This document shows, piece after piece, positions 29,177 through 39,972 of a DNA stretch of 64,000 nt. The DNA is from Gemmatimonas sp. GTDB lineage: Bacteria; Gemmatimonadota; Gemmatimonadetes; Gemmatimonadales; Gemmatimonadaceae. The first letter of the stretch is position 1; the number at the start of each line of letters is the position of its first letter. The notes below the pieces were generated by a model. That model did no database searches. It was not told the origin of the DNA and saw only the letters and a list, made by a program, of their open reading frames with translations. Position numbers and translations under genes: made by a program. The stretch lies in the NCBI RefSeq assembly GCF_021298855.1, contig NZ_JAJTHI010000005.1, positions 108,375-172,374 of the forward strand. Reading direction: 5' to 3'.

Positions 29177-30472
29177 TCAGGCAGCGGGAACGACCGCCGC
29201 ATCCCCTTCGGGCACGAGCGCGTCAATGAAGTCGTACGAGGGAAACACCGGCATGGGCAACGACTCGCGCACGGCAATGAACTGCTCCTCGTCGAGAAAC
29301 AGGCCGTTGTCGTTGATGCACTCGGCGGGAATGAGGGCCAGGTCGAGATCGGTCCGGTCGGCAAGCGCCCGGCGGATATCGGCCCCCACGAGGAGTCCGG
29401 CCGTGGTCGTGGTGGGCCCGAACAGCGAATTCTCGGTGGGGATGAGGACGAACGCCGCCCCCGTGGCGTCGGCAAGCTGCGCGAGCAGTTCCGGCATGAG
29501 CGGTGCCATGGACGTGCCCGTCACCACGCCGATGCGCTTGCCGTCGAGACGGGGCAGCTGCGACAAGCCGTCGCGGAGCCGCGCACGCAGCGACGTCACG
29601 GCACCCACGCCGTTTTCGATCTGCGAGAACTCGCCGTAGTGCTCGACTCCCGGCAGCTCCACCCCCGCCAACAGATACAGCTCGTCGGAGCCGAACACCC
29701 AGCGATCGTCGCGTTCCGCCAACGCCCGTTCTTCCCACCGATGTACGGCGTCGAGCAGCACGCCGGCCTGGTGTGCATCCATGGACTTGCCGGTGTACAG
29801 ATGCGAGAACTGGGTGACCCCCACCGGCACCAGCGCCACGGAGAGCACGGCCTCCTCAAGCGCCCAGAGATCGGCCAGCGACTGCTCGAGCACGTCCCCG
29901 TCATTCAGCCCCGGCACGATGACCATCTGGCAATGGAACTGAATGCCCCCTTCTGCCAGTCGCGTCAGCTGGTCGAGAATGTTGGGCACGCGCGGGTTGT
30001 TGAGCAGCACCTTGCGGGCGTCCCAGGGGGTCGCGTGCACCGACACGTACAAGGGGGAGAGGCGGTACTCCAGAATGCGCGCGATGTCGCGCTCCTTCAC
30101 GTTGGAAAGCGTCGCGAAGTTGCCGTACGCGAAGGACAACCGGTAATCGTCGTCGCGAATGTAGAGCCCCTTGCGGAGTCCCTTGGGAAGCCCTTCGATG
30201 AAGCAGAACTCGCACCGGTTCGCGCAGCGACGCACGGTGGGGGGCGCCAGCTCCACCCCCATCGAGTCACCATCTTCCCGCTCGATCTCGTACTCGACCT
30301 GGGCCCCATCCGGGAGACGAGCCGACACCACGAACGCCTCGTCGGCCGTCAGGAACTCCCAATCGAGGAAGTCCTCCAGCGGCCGTTCGTTGATGGCGAG
30401 GAGTTCAGTGCCGGGAACGATGCCGACCTGGTCGGCAATACTCCCCGGCTCGACGTGCGTAACGCGAACCAT
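29177..30472 (-). CDS. DUF512 protein with PDZ and radical-SAM-like cysteine motif
   Basis: 431 aa. A PDZ-like N-terminus (VTHVEPGSIADQVGIVPGTELLAING-like) precedes CANRCEFCFIEGLPKGLRKG, a CxxxCxxC cluster in radical-SAM spacing. A DUF512 C-terminal half follows (GVEHYGEFSQIENGVG, VVTGTSMAPLM). The family is common but functionally undefined. The gene order DUF512-der-plsY-gpsA is recalled from Clostridia too, so a link to ribosome or envelope biogenesis is a reasonable guess. The ATG 30472 was chosen at the PDZ start; the longer ORF adds 39 unlikely residues. Confidence 0.85.
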   Translation of the reverse strand: MVRVTHVEPGSIADQVGIVPGTELLAINERPLEDFLDWEFLTADEAFVVSARLPDGAQVEYEIEREDGDSMGVELAPPTVRRCANRCEFCFIEGLPKGLRKGLYIRDDDYRLSFAYGNFATLSNVKERDIARILEYRLSPLYVSVHATPWDARKVLLNNPRVPNILDQLTRLAEGGIQFHCQMVIVPGLNDGDVLEQSLADLWALEEAVLSVALVPVGVTQFSHLYTGKSMDAHQAGVLLDAVHRWEERALAERDDRWVFGSDELYLLAGVELPGVEHYGEFSQIENGVGAVTSLRARLRDGLSQLPRLDGKRIGVVTGTSMAPLMPELLAQLADATGAAFVLIPTENSLFGPTTTTAGLLVGADIRRALADRTDLDLALIPAECINDNGLFLDEEQFIAVRESLPMPVFPSYDFIDALVPEGDAAVVPAA

Positions 30473-30520
30473 AGCCCGGGACAAAACGGGGAAGCAGCCC
30501 GATGGCCCTCCCCCGGAAAT

Positions 30521-30608
30521 CAGGCCGGCGGCAACGGATGCGCTGCCGCCGACCTGAGAAATACTACGAGGCGTGAGGTCCGAAGTCAATCAATTTCATG
30601 GACTTCGG
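30521..30608 (-). terminator. Two hairpins in the thrC to DUF512 gap
   Basis: Within 169 bases without a gene, CAGG-C-CGGCGGCA pairs with TGCCGCCG-A-CCTG (30521-30556), and CCGAAGTC (30580-30587) pairs with GACTTCGG (30601-30608). Neither has a strong U-tract on the - strand, so they may be a Rho-type or weak terminator after thrC, or a structured leader for the DUF512-der operon. Confidence 0.4.
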
Positions 30609-30641
30609 CCGCCCGAAGAGCGACGAACCTCAGACTGCAGC

Positions 30642-31787
30642 TCAGGCCCGGTAGGAGGCTCCGCTCCCCGTATTGAACACCACGACCTCGGCATCGTGCC
30701 GAATCCGGCCGGAGTTGACGCCGTCACGCAGGACCGACAGGGCGCATCCATCTTCCGGTGCCGCGTCGATGCCCGTGGCCACGGCAAGGGCCCGCGTCCA
30801 CTCGCGGATCGCCTCTTCGGTGGCCGTGGCGGCAAACCCGCCGGTTTCCCGCATGATCCGGAGCACCAGCCGATCGCCGAGGGGCGACGGGACACGCAAA
30901 CCGCTGGCGTGGGTTACCGGGTCGACCCACGGTTCCGCTTTGTCGGCACCGGCGTCGAATGCCCGCGCGATGGGGGCACACCCGGCGGCCTGCGCCACCA
31001 CGTACTGCGGCTGCACGCGATCGGCGGCGATCCAGCCACCGGCGGCCAACTCCTGCAGCGCCTTCCAGATTCCCACTGTACCTTCACCGCCACCGGTCGG
31101 ATACACCACCACGTCGGGCACGCGCCAGCCCAACTGTTCGGCCAGCTCGAACCCCATCGTCTTCATGCCTTCCACGCGATACGGTTCACGCAGCGTGGAA
31201 ATGGCGAAGTAGCCGGTCTCGGCGGCATAGGCCAGCGCCATCTTGCCGGCGTCACCGATATGCCCATCGATGCGAATGAGCTCGGCGCCCATGGCGTCGA
31301 TGGTATCGAGAATGGGCCGAGGCGTGGTGCGTGGGGCAATCACCCGCACCTTCATCCCGGCCGCAGCGGCATAGGCGGCGAGAGCGGCGCCCGCGTTTCC
31401 GGCAGTAGGCACCACCAACCCCGGCACCCCGGCCGCACGAGCGCGGGTGACCGCGGCGCTCATGCCGCGCGCCTTGAACGATCCGGTGGGGTTCTGGGCC
31501 TCGTCCTTGATCCACAGCTTCCGGACGCCTACGGCCTGGGCGAGCGCCGGCGCGTCGATCAGGGGGGTGAGCCCCTCACCGAGCGTGACCGGTGATTCCC
31601 CAGCCAGCAAGGGCATGAACGGGGCGTACCGCCACATGTCCCAGCGATCAGCCAGTGTCGTGTGGCGGCCCACCGGGGCATACCGGGCGAAGAGCGGCTG
31701 TCCGCAGCTGCCACACAGGGAGGCGCGCTCGAGCGGCGCGGGCGTGTCACAGGCCGAACAGCGCAGTGTCCAGGAGGCGGTGGTCAT
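30642..31787 (-). CDS. thrC: Threonine synthase
   Basis: 381 aa, fold-type II PLP enzyme. The PLP lysine lies in NPTGSFKARGMSAA, the Gly-rich phosphate loop in YPTGGGEGTVG, and AGNAGAALAAYAAAAGM is typical. An N-terminal zinc-ribbon-like segment has two CxxC pairs (CSACDTP, CGSCGQP), as in many bacterial ThrC. It converts phosphohomoserine to threonine. It overlaps uvrC by a TGATG-like junction; hom and thrB are not nearby. Confidence 0.93.
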   Translation of the reverse strand: MTTASWTLRCSACDTPAPLERASLCGSCGQPLFARYAPVGRHTTLADRWDMWRYAPFMPLLAGESPVTLGEGLTPLIDAPALAQAVGVRKLWIKDEAQNPTGSFKARGMSAAVTRARAAGVPGLVVPTAGNAGAALAAYAAAAGMKVRVIAPRTTPRPILDTIDAMGAELIRIDGHIGDAGKMALAYAAETGYFAISTLREPYRVEGMKTMGFELAEQLGWRVPDVVVYPTGGGEGTVGIWKALQELAAGGWIAADRVQPQYVVAQAAGCAPIARAFDAGADKAEPWVDPVTHASGLRVPSPLGDRLVLRIMRETGGFAATATEEAIREWTRALAVATGIDAAPEDGCALSVLRDGVNSGRIRHDAEVVVFNTGSGASYRA

Positions 31788-33808
31788 GCAGGAGGGGGTG
31801 GAGGGGAGAAGTCGGGTGGCGCATCATCGGGATCACCCGCAGGAGGGGCGGGCTCCGGCACTGCCGAACCGTCGGCGGTGAGGTTGGAAGGCCCCTCAAC
31901 GGGAAGCGGCACGCCCAACGCCTGCAACACCTTGCGCGCCGACGCGAGGCCGAACCCGGGGAGTCGGGCAATGTCCTCCACCGCCGCGTCCTTCACGCCC
32001 TGCACGCTGCCGAAGACGTGAAGCAAGGCGCGCCGCCTGGTGGGGCCGATGCCGGGAATCCTGAGGAGCTCCGATGTGAGCGTACGCGCCGCCCGCTTCT
32101 GACGCTGGAAGGTTACCGCAAACCGGTGCGCCTCGTCGCGAGCCTGCTGCAGCATGCGCAGCGCCGGCGAGCGACGCGGCAGGCGCACCGAATCGCTGCG
32201 GCCAGGAAGGAAGATTTCCTCGTCCTTCTTGGCCAGGCTGATGAGCCCCGTCGGCTGCACACCGAGCGCGTCGAGCGCCTCCCTGGCGGCGCCCAGCTGC
32301 CCCTTGCCGCCGTCAATGACCACGAGGTCGGGCAACGGCTTCGCTTCGTCGATGCGTCGACGGAAGAACCGCGTCACCACTTCATGCATCGAGCGGAAGT
32401 CATCGTTGCCTTCAAAGCCCTGGATCTTGAACTTGCGATATTCGCTGCGCTTCGCGCGGGCATTCTCGAACCAGACCGCACTGGCCACCACGTCGGTCCC
32501 CTGCGCATGTGAAATGTCGAAACAGACGAGCGAGCGCGGCAGCCGCGCCAGCCCGAGCTCCCGCTGCAGTTCGTAAACCGGGTCGGCGGCACGCTCCTCG
32601 GCTTCGAGTGCGGCCAGCTTGAACTCCTCGAGCAGGTGCTGCGCATTCTTGTCGGCGAGGTCGACGAGTGCGCGCCGGGGCCCGCGCTGCGGAATGCGGA
32701 TGCGGGTGCCGTCCAGCGAGGCCTCGAGTGTCTCCCGATCGTCGAAATCGAACGGCACGAGAAGGTCGGCGGCACGGGCATCGGCCGTGCGGTACCACTG
32801 GGCGAGCGAGGCGCCCAGTACGGCGCCGTCCTCCTCGCCCTCGGCCTGCTCGAGCAGGCGGTGGTCACGCGCCAGCAACTTGCCACCGCGTATGCGCATG
32901 ATCACCACGCAGGCGTCCTCGCCATCGCGCGCATACCCCACCACATCCCGATCGCCGCCCTCCACCTCGAGCACGACCGTGGGCTCTTCCATCTTCTCGA
33001 GATGTCGCAGCGCATCGCGCAGCTCTCCGGCCCGTTCGAAGTCGAGCCGTTCCGAGGCCTCGAGCATGCGCTCGCGCACGTGACGTACCACGTCGCTGGT
33101 GCGCCCCTCGAGAAACCAGACGACTTCGTCGATCATCGCGCGGTACTCCGCGGAATCCTGATAGCCGACGCACGGCGCCTTGCAGCGCTTGATGAAGTAA
33201 TCGAGGCAGGGTCGCTCCGGCGCCTCGCGTGGCAGCGCGTAATGGCACGACCGCACGGTGAAGAGGCGTTTCACGACGTTCAACGCCCGGCGCATCGATC
33301 CGACGTCGGTGTACGGTCCGAAGTAGCGCGCCCCGTCGTCCTGCACCCGCCGGGTGACGATGACCCGGGGAAACGGCTCCTGCACCGTGACCTTGATGTA
33401 CGGATAGGACTTGTCGTCGCGCAGGGCGATGTTGAAACGCGGGCGATACTCCTTGATCAGCGTGGCTTCGAGGATGAGCGAGTGCGCCTCGCTCGGCACC
33501 ACGATCGTGTCCAGGTCGCGCACCTTGCGCAGCAGCCCGCGGGTCTTGGGACTCGCCTCGTGCTCCTGCGCCCAATAGCTGCGCACTCGGGACCGGAGCC
33601 GTTTGGCCTTCCCCACATACAACACGCCGCCCTGTTCGTCCTTCCACAGATACACCCCCGGTGACTCGGGCAGATGCGGCAACCGGCGCGCCACCGCCAG
33701 CGGCATGCCGCGGGCGAGTGCCGCCTTCGTCCACTCGTCTTCGGGAACGGGCAGCTGTTCCAACGAGGATCCGGTGCGATCGTCGTCCTGCGTACCAGAT
33801 GGGCTCAT
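31784..33808 (-). CDS. uvrC: Excinuclease ABC subunit C
   Basis: 674 aa. A GIY-YIG nuclease start (SPGVYLWKDEQGGVLYVGKAKRLR), a UVR motif (ASERLDFERAGELRDAL) for UvrB contact, the UvrC RNase H-like domain (VCFDISHAQGTDVVASAVWF, VVIDGGKGQLGAA) and C-terminal HhH repeats (RIPGIGPTRRRALLHVFGS). It makes both incisions in nucleotide excision repair. A Pro/Asp-rich tail of about 40 residues extends beyond the HhH domain. The ATG at 33808 overlaps the murJ stop (ATGA). Confidence 0.97.
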   Translation of the reverse strand: MSPSGTQDDDRTGSSLEQLPVPEDEWTKAALARGMPLAVARRLPHLPESPGVYLWKDEQGGVLYVGKAKRLRSRVRSYWAQEHEASPKTRGLLRKVRDLDTIVVPSEAHSLILEATLIKEYRPRFNIALRDDKSYPYIKVTVQEPFPRVIVTRRVQDDGARYFGPYTDVGSMRRALNVVKRLFTVRSCHYALPREAPERPCLDYFIKRCKAPCVGYQDSAEYRAMIDEVVWFLEGRTSDVVRHVRERMLEASERLDFERAGELRDALRHLEKMEEPTVVLEVEGGDRDVVGYARDGEDACVVIMRIRGGKLLARDHRLLEQAEGEEDGAVLGASLAQWYRTADARAADLLVPFDFDDRETLEASLDGTRIRIPQRGPRRALVDLADKNAQHLLEEFKLAALEAEERAADPVYELQRELGLARLPRSLVCFDISHAQGTDVVASAVWFENARAKRSEYRKFKIQGFEGNDDFRSMHEVVTRFFRRRIDEAKPLPDLVVIDGGKGQLGAAREALDALGVQPTGLISLAKKDEEIFLPGRSDSVRLPRRSPALRMLQQARDEAHRFAVTFQRQKRAARTLTSELLRIPGIGPTRRRALLHVFGSVQGVKDAAVEDIARLPGFGLASARKVLQALGVPLPVEGPSNLTADGSAVPEPAPPAGDPDDAPPDFSPPPPPA

Positions 33809-35394
33809 GCCCCCCCCGAGGGCGAGCCCGCCTGCCGCGGGCGACGGCGCAACCAGCGCGCCGCTTCGGCCGACCCCATCCACCACGCGGCGATGAGATA
33901 CGTCGCGCCGAACACACCGAGTACCGGGAACGCGGCCACGCGCACATGCCACTCGGGCGCGACCTGCTGATGCAGCAGCCGCGCCCCACTGCCGGCGATG
34001 GCTGCCACGAGCGAAGCCAGCAGGATGCGCTGCGTGCCCCTCCACATGGCCGGGGTGTAGAGCGGTCCCAGGCGGCGTTGCAACCCGCGCGCCAGCAGCC
34101 CGAGGTTCACGTACGATCCGAGCGCCGATCCCACGGCAATGCCAGCCGCGGCGAACGACGAACTCCGCAACGGAAGCGTCATGCTGATGGCGGCCATCGC
34201 CGACACGACAATGCTGATCACCGACGCCCGCAACGGCGTCCGATAGTCCTGCAGCGCATGGTACGCCGAGCCGAACAGCTTCACGGAGCCAGAGCTCACC
34301 AGCCCCAGCGCGTAGCCAGCGAGCACGGCATACACGGCCTGCTGTTCCGCCGCACCGAAGCGCCCGGCGCGGTACAGCACCCCCACGCAGTAGTCACCCA
34401 GAGCAAGAAACAGCGCGGCGCTGGGGACCACGTAGAACAGGATGCGCTGCCACCCAGCCCGGAGTCGTTCGCGGAGTGCCTCATGTGCCACGCCCGCGCT
34501 GTCGCGGGAGAACTCCGGCAAGGAAGCAGCGGCCACGGACACGCCGAAGAGGGAGACGGGCAACAGGGCGAGCGTGTTGGCGTAAGTGATGGTGGTCGTG
34601 GCGCCGGTTGGCAGGAAGGAGGCGATCTGCAGGTCGACGAACCCCGAGATCTGCACCACGCCCAGCGCCGTGACCACGGGCACCAGATTGCGCAGGACCT
34701 GTCGGACGCCCGTGCTGGTCGCATCGAGCGACGGACGCACGGCTCCCATCAGACGCAGCACTTCGGGCATCTGCACCGCTACCTGCAGCAGCGCACCGGC
34801 GAGGGTTGCCCACGCCAACCACACCGCCAGTTGGGCAGCATCAGCCGCCCGCGGCCCTCCCACGAGCAGCAGCGCGATCTGTGCCACGGACCACATGGCC
34901 GCACTGGCATAGCTCCAGAAGAAGCGCCGGTGGGAATTCTGGATACCGAGGCACCATCCGCTGAGCACCATGACGCCGGTCATGGGGAACAACACGCGGG
35001 TCAGCTGGGTGGCGAGTTGCTGGGTGGGCTCGTCGAAACCCGCGGCCAGCGCCGCGGTGAGCCATGGCGCTGCGGCCACGCCGATGAGCGTGAGGGCACT
35101 GACGGCGACGAACAGCAGACCCAGAACGGCGTTGGCCAGGGCGCGCGCGCCCGCCTCATCGCCGGAGCCGAGCAGCCGGCTGTAGACCGGGACGAAGGCC
35201 GCCGAGAGGGTGCCTTCGCCCAGCAGATTGCGCACCGCATTCGGAATGCGGAACGCAGCGTTGTAGGCGTCCGAGGCGGCGCCCGCACCGAAGAAGTACG
35301 CAAACGCCGTGTTGCGCAGGAGACCGACGACGCGGCTGATGAGGATGCCGGCCCCGACGACGAACGCTGCGCGTCCGCCCGTGCCCTCGCTCAT
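33805..35394 (-). CDS. murJ: Lipid II flippase MurJ
   Basis: 529 aa with about 14 membrane helices, the MurJ/MviN size. N-terminal ISRVVGLLRNTAFAYFFGAGAASDAY and IPNAVRNLLGEGTLSAAFVPV are family hallmarks. It flips lipid-linked peptidoglycan precursor. The ATG at 35394 gives the standard N-terminus; the ORF track adds 35 unlikely residues. Its stop overlaps uvrC. Confidence 0.94.
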   Translation of the reverse strand: MSEGTGGRAAFVVGAGILISRVVGLLRNTAFAYFFGAGAASDAYNAAFRIPNAVRNLLGEGTLSAAFVPVYSRLLGSGDEAGARALANAVLGLLFVAVSALTLIGVAAAPWLTAALAAGFDEPTQQLATQLTRVLFPMTGVMVLSGWCLGIQNSHRRFFWSYASAAMWSVAQIALLLVGGPRAADAAQLAVWLAWATLAGALLQVAVQMPEVLRLMGAVRPSLDATSTGVRQVLRNLVPVVTALGVVQISGFVDLQIASFLPTGATTTITYANTLALLPVSLFGVSVAAASLPEFSRDSAGVAHEALRERLRAGWQRILFYVVPSAALFLALGDYCVGVLYRAGRFGAAEQQAVYAVLAGYALGLVSSGSVKLFGSAYHALQDYRTPLRASVISIVVSAMAAISMTLPLRSSSFAAAGIAVGSALGSYVNLGLLARGLQRRLGPLYTPAMWRGTQRILLASLVAAIAGSGARLLHQQVAPEWHVRVAAFPVLGVFGATYLIAAWWMGSAEAARWLRRRPRQAGSPSGGA

Positions 35395-35404
35395 GCCCGC
35401 GTGC

Positions 35405-37060
35405 TCACGACGACGTGGGGGCGCCCGTGACGAGCGAGCGGGCGTACGGGCGCGCCGCGTCGGCAATGCGAGCCAGGAGCGCCGGACCGTACCGGGCAAG
35501 CATCGGCATCAGGTTGAGCACCCGTTCGGGGGACCGGCCCTGCGGTCGCAAGGCAGCACGAAGCGCCGCGACCTCCAACTGCGCGTCCTGCTCCACGCGT
35601 TTCATGCCGGCAAGAACGCGACGCTCGAAACGGTCGATCCGGTGCGTGACGTCGCGCGCCAGTCCTTGCACCACCTCGTCAGCCACGGGCCCGCCCTGCC
35701 CGGCCAGCGTCTCCTGCAGGCCACGCACCTGCGTTTCCAGCGCCAGTCGCAACCGCTCCATGGAGTCGGCGAGCGCCTCGGACAGCTGCGCGCGCGCGCG
35801 ATGCGTTTCTGCCGCATGCGGATCGCGCAGCATGGCATCATCGATGCCCAGCGCCTCCTGTCGCGCCAACCGTTCGCGTTCGACAAGCTCGCAGGCGAAC
35901 CGCGGTGTCACCACCGGGACCTCTGCCTCCAGCGCGGCCGCGACCGGCGCCACCTGCGCGAAATACGCGTACTCCCCGGGCCCCGCCAGATAGGTGAGCG
36001 TGGGAAGCAGGGCCCGTTCCAATACCGGACGCAGCAGGACATTGGCCCCCAGCGTCCCCGGTTCGGCCTCGCGTGCCACGGTGGGGGCGTGCGCCAGCGG
36101 CACGCGTTCACGCACCGAACGCACCTGGCCTCCATGCTCTTCGAGACGCGAGCGAAAGACCAGCGACAGGCCGTCCACCACCTCGACCTGCGCGCGATAG
36201 CCGAGCGATTCGATCTCCTGCGTGCGGCGCTGCAGCGCTTGCTGCACGGGCGCTGCCTGCTTGAGCGCGAGGCGCAGGAAGGGGTCGGCTGCCGCGCGCA
36301 GTGCGGGGTGGGCCGCATCCAGCACGGCAATGCCCAGCGGTTCGAGCAGCGCGCGCAGCAGCTGGACGTACGCCGCGCCAATGGTGGCGTGGGGCACATA
36401 GGCCGCATCGAGCGTGTCGAGCACCGACTGGTGCGCCGCCGACCCCGCGGCGGCGGCGAGCGCCTGTCGGGCCTCGCGGAGTTCGCCCAGCGGGACATCG
36501 GCCATGGCGACCCCCTCGGTGGCCGGTCCGGAAAGCGACACCGACAGCAAACCGCGGGCGGTCGCAAAGTGGGTGACGGCCGCTTCCGTCCAGTCGGCGT
36601 CATCACTGGCGGCCCAGAAGACCGGTGCCACGGGCATCCCCGTCGCTGCCTCCAACTCATCGGCGAGGGCGAGCGCCCCGAGCGCCTTGGTCCACGTGTA
36701 CGTGGGTCCGCCAAAGAGTCCCGGCTGCTGCCCTGTCGTGATCACGACGCCCGATGCCGCCGCGCGGCTGAGGCGCTCCCCTGCCGCCCCCGTGGCGGCA
36801 AAGGCGGGAGCCAGCGGTGCCAACCAATCCCGTCCCTGGACACTGGCGCGCACGGCGTGCGCGCGGGCGCGCCAACCGTCGGCGCTCTCCGGGCGAGCCG
36901 CCAGCCACTCGCGGCCCGTTTCGGCGCGCTGCAGCGCCTGCGACAGCGCACTTCCGCCGAGCGGCACGGGCCGAATGAGCACGGCAGCGGTCTCGGCCGC
37001 AAGGGCCGTTTCGGAAGCCACGGGGCTGCTGGTCACGGACAGCTCATCGCGAGGGGGCAC
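35405..37060 (-). CDS. bshC: Putative bacillithiol biosynthesis cysteine ligase BshC
   Basis: 551 aa, near the roughly 540 of BshC. The conserved core GVVITTGQQPGLFGGPTYTW and PVFWAASDDADWTEA are BshC-like; a coiled-coil region follows (about 400-500). BshC adds cysteine to GlcN-malate in bacillithiol synthesis. It starts with GTG; no ATG is available upstream. bshA and bshB are not in the window, so the thiol product is unconfirmed. Confidence 0.85.
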   Translation of the reverse strand: MPPRDELSVTSSPVASETALAAETAAVLIRPVPLGGSALSQALQRAETGREWLAARPESADGWRARAHAVRASVQGRDWLAPLAPAFAATGAAGERLSRAAASGVVITTGQQPGLFGGPTYTWTKALGALALADELEAATGMPVAPVFWAASDDADWTEAAVTHFATARGLLSVSLSGPATEGVAMADVPLGELREARQALAAAAGSAAHQSVLDTLDAAYVPHATIGAAYVQLLRALLEPLGIAVLDAAHPALRAAADPFLRLALKQAAPVQQALQRRTQEIESLGYRAQVEVVDGLSLVFRSRLEEHGGQVRSVRERVPLAHAPTVAREAEPGTLGANVLLRPVLERALLPTLTYLAGPGEYAYFAQVAPVAAALEAEVPVVTPRFACELVERERLARQEALGIDDAMLRDPHAAETHRARAQLSEALADSMERLRLALETQVRGLQETLAGQGGPVADEVVQGLARDVTHRIDRFERRVLAGMKRVEQDAQLEVAALRAALRPQGRSPERVLNLMPMLARYGPALLARIADAARPYARSLVTGAPTSS

Positions 37061-37081
37061 AGGGTGTGAACAACAGGGCCA

Positions 37082-37546
37082 TCATTTGTGATATGGCTCG
37101 CCGCGCGCAATGGTGCCAGCACGATAGAGCTGCTCGGCCAGCACCAGGCGTGCAACCTCATGCGGAAGCGTCCACGGCGCCAGTGAGAGCCGCCGATTGG
37201 CCCGGCGACGCACGGCCTCGCCCAGTCCATGGGCCCCGCCTACCACGAAGCAGACGCGGCGGGCCGCGTCGCGCTGCTCCTGCAGCCAGCGGGCAAAGGG
37301 CTCGGACTCCATGGCCGCTCCCCCGGGATCGCAGGCGACCACGATGGCGTCACCGGGGAGGCGCTCCGCCTGACGCTCCCCTTCGCGGTCGCGAACCTGC
37401 TCGGCGGACAGACCGCGCCCTGGCTCCTCCTTGACCTCGACCACCTCGAGGGGCCAGTAGCGGGCGGCCCGCGTCTCGTAGTCACGAATGGCATCGGCCA
37501 GCCCCGCATGACGAGGCCGGCCGATGACCACCACCGACACGCGCAC
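37082..37546 (-). CDS. rlmH: 23S rRNA (pseudouridine1915-N3)-methyltransferase RlmH
   Basis: 154 aa, the SPOUT-family RlmH length. The family features VACDPGGAAMESEPFARWL, VCFVVGGAHGLG and the C-terminal LPHEVARLVLAEQLYRAGTIARGEPYHK are clear. It methylates pseudouridine 1915 in helix 69 of 23S rRNA. It starts with GTG. Confidence 0.95.
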   Translation of the reverse strand: MRVSVVVIGRPRHAGLADAIRDYETRAARYWPLEVVEVKEEPGRGLSAEQVRDREGERQAERLPGDAIVVACDPGGAAMESEPFARWLQEQRDAARRVCFVVGGAHGLGEAVRRRANRRLSLAPWTLPHEVARLVLAEQLYRAGTIARGEPYHK

Positions 37547-37558
37547 GGCGCGGGCCGG

Positions 37559-38869
<1,311 letters not shown>

Positions 38870-38895
38870 TTCGCGGGGAGTTTGGTGTGCCGGCG

Positions 38896-39972
38896 TCAGC
38901 CGACGGTGGGAACCGTGGCGTCGCGCGCCGCCAGAACCCGGTCGCATTCGCGCTCCAGGACCTCGGCGCCTCGATCCACCACCAGTGTCTGGGAAACATA
39001 CCAAAGCGGCGGCGCTTCGCGAGGCCAACGCGGCCCCAGCTTCACCGCGTCCTTGAGTGTGCAGAGCACCCCGTCGCCCCGGCGCGCCTCGTCCACCAGC
39101 CGCGCGATCTCGGCGTCACTGAACGCGTGATGATCCGGAAAGCGCACGTGTCGGACGAGCTGCATCCCGGTGGCGATGAGTTGGCGCTCGAACGCGTCCG
39201 GATCGGCAATGGCCGACGTGAGCAGCAGACGGCGATGGCGCAGCCAGCCGAGCGGCTCCGCGGTCTCCGCGTTTTCAGAAACGGGGATTGCGTCCGCGCC
39301 GGCAGATGGCACGCGCTGCACCGCCTGCGGCAGCAGGCGGACGATGGCGACGGCTGCCTGAGGCGCCTCCTCGCGAATCACCGCCTCAGCACGCGCCACG
39401 GCCTCATCAGCGGCCGCCTTCCGCGTCAGCACCACGGCGGTGGCGCGGCGCAGCGCCGACAGCCGCTCGCGATACGGTCCCGCCGGCAGCAGCCGCGCGG
39501 GCATACGGAAGCGATCCACGTTGACGAGGACGACATCAGCCACCCGATGCGCGCGGCGATGCTGGAACGCATCGTCCAGCACCGCGCAATCGGCGCCCTG
39601 CCGCTGCGCCTGGACCATGGCGTGTACCCGGTCCGCACCCACCACGACCGGTACGCGAGGCGTGAGCAGCTGGTGTACGCGCCACTCGTCGTCCCCGTAC
39701 CCGCGCAGGATGATCACCGGTCGCGCGCCACGGGCCGCCAGCTGCCTCGCAAACCACGAGGCCACCGGCGTCTTGCCGGTTCCTCCCACCGTGACATTCC
39801 CGACCGACAGCGCCGGGAGTACGGCAGCGGCCGGCACGCCGTCGAACATCCGATTCCGCCGGGCAACGGCCGCTCCGAAGAGCGCGGACGCCGGAGCCAG
39901 CGTCGCGCGGGCGAGCGCCGCCAGAGTACTGGTGTCGTACCACACCCACTCCGCCACGGTGCGCCCATTCAC
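38896..39972 (-). CDS. lpxK: Tetraacyldisaccharide 4'-kinase LpxK
   Basis: 358 aa. A P-loop in [18 protein letters not shown] and the membrane-associated [10 protein letters not shown] plus DDAFQHRR segments identify LpxK. It phosphorylates the 4' position of lipid A. It is the last gene of the bamA-lpxK operon and overlaps the acyltransferase-like gene by 4 bases. Inner-membrane face. Confidence 0.93.
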   Translation of the reverse strand: MNGRTVAEWVWYDTSTLAALARATLAPASALFGAAVARRNRMFDGVPAAAVLPALSVGNVTVGGTGKTPVASWFARQLAARGARPVIILRGYGDDEWRVHQLLTPRVPVVVGADRVHAMVQAQRQGADCAVLDDAFQHRRAHRVADVVLVNVDRFRMPARLLPAGPYRERLSALRRATAVVLTRKAAADEAVARAEAVIREEAPQAAVAIVRLLPQAVQRVPSAGADAIPVSENAETAEPLGWLRHRRLLLTSAIADPDAFERQLIATGMQLVRHVRFPDHHAFSDAEIARLVDEARRGDGVLCTLKDAVKLGPRWPREAPPLWYVSQTLVVDRGAEVLERECDRVLAARDATVPTVG

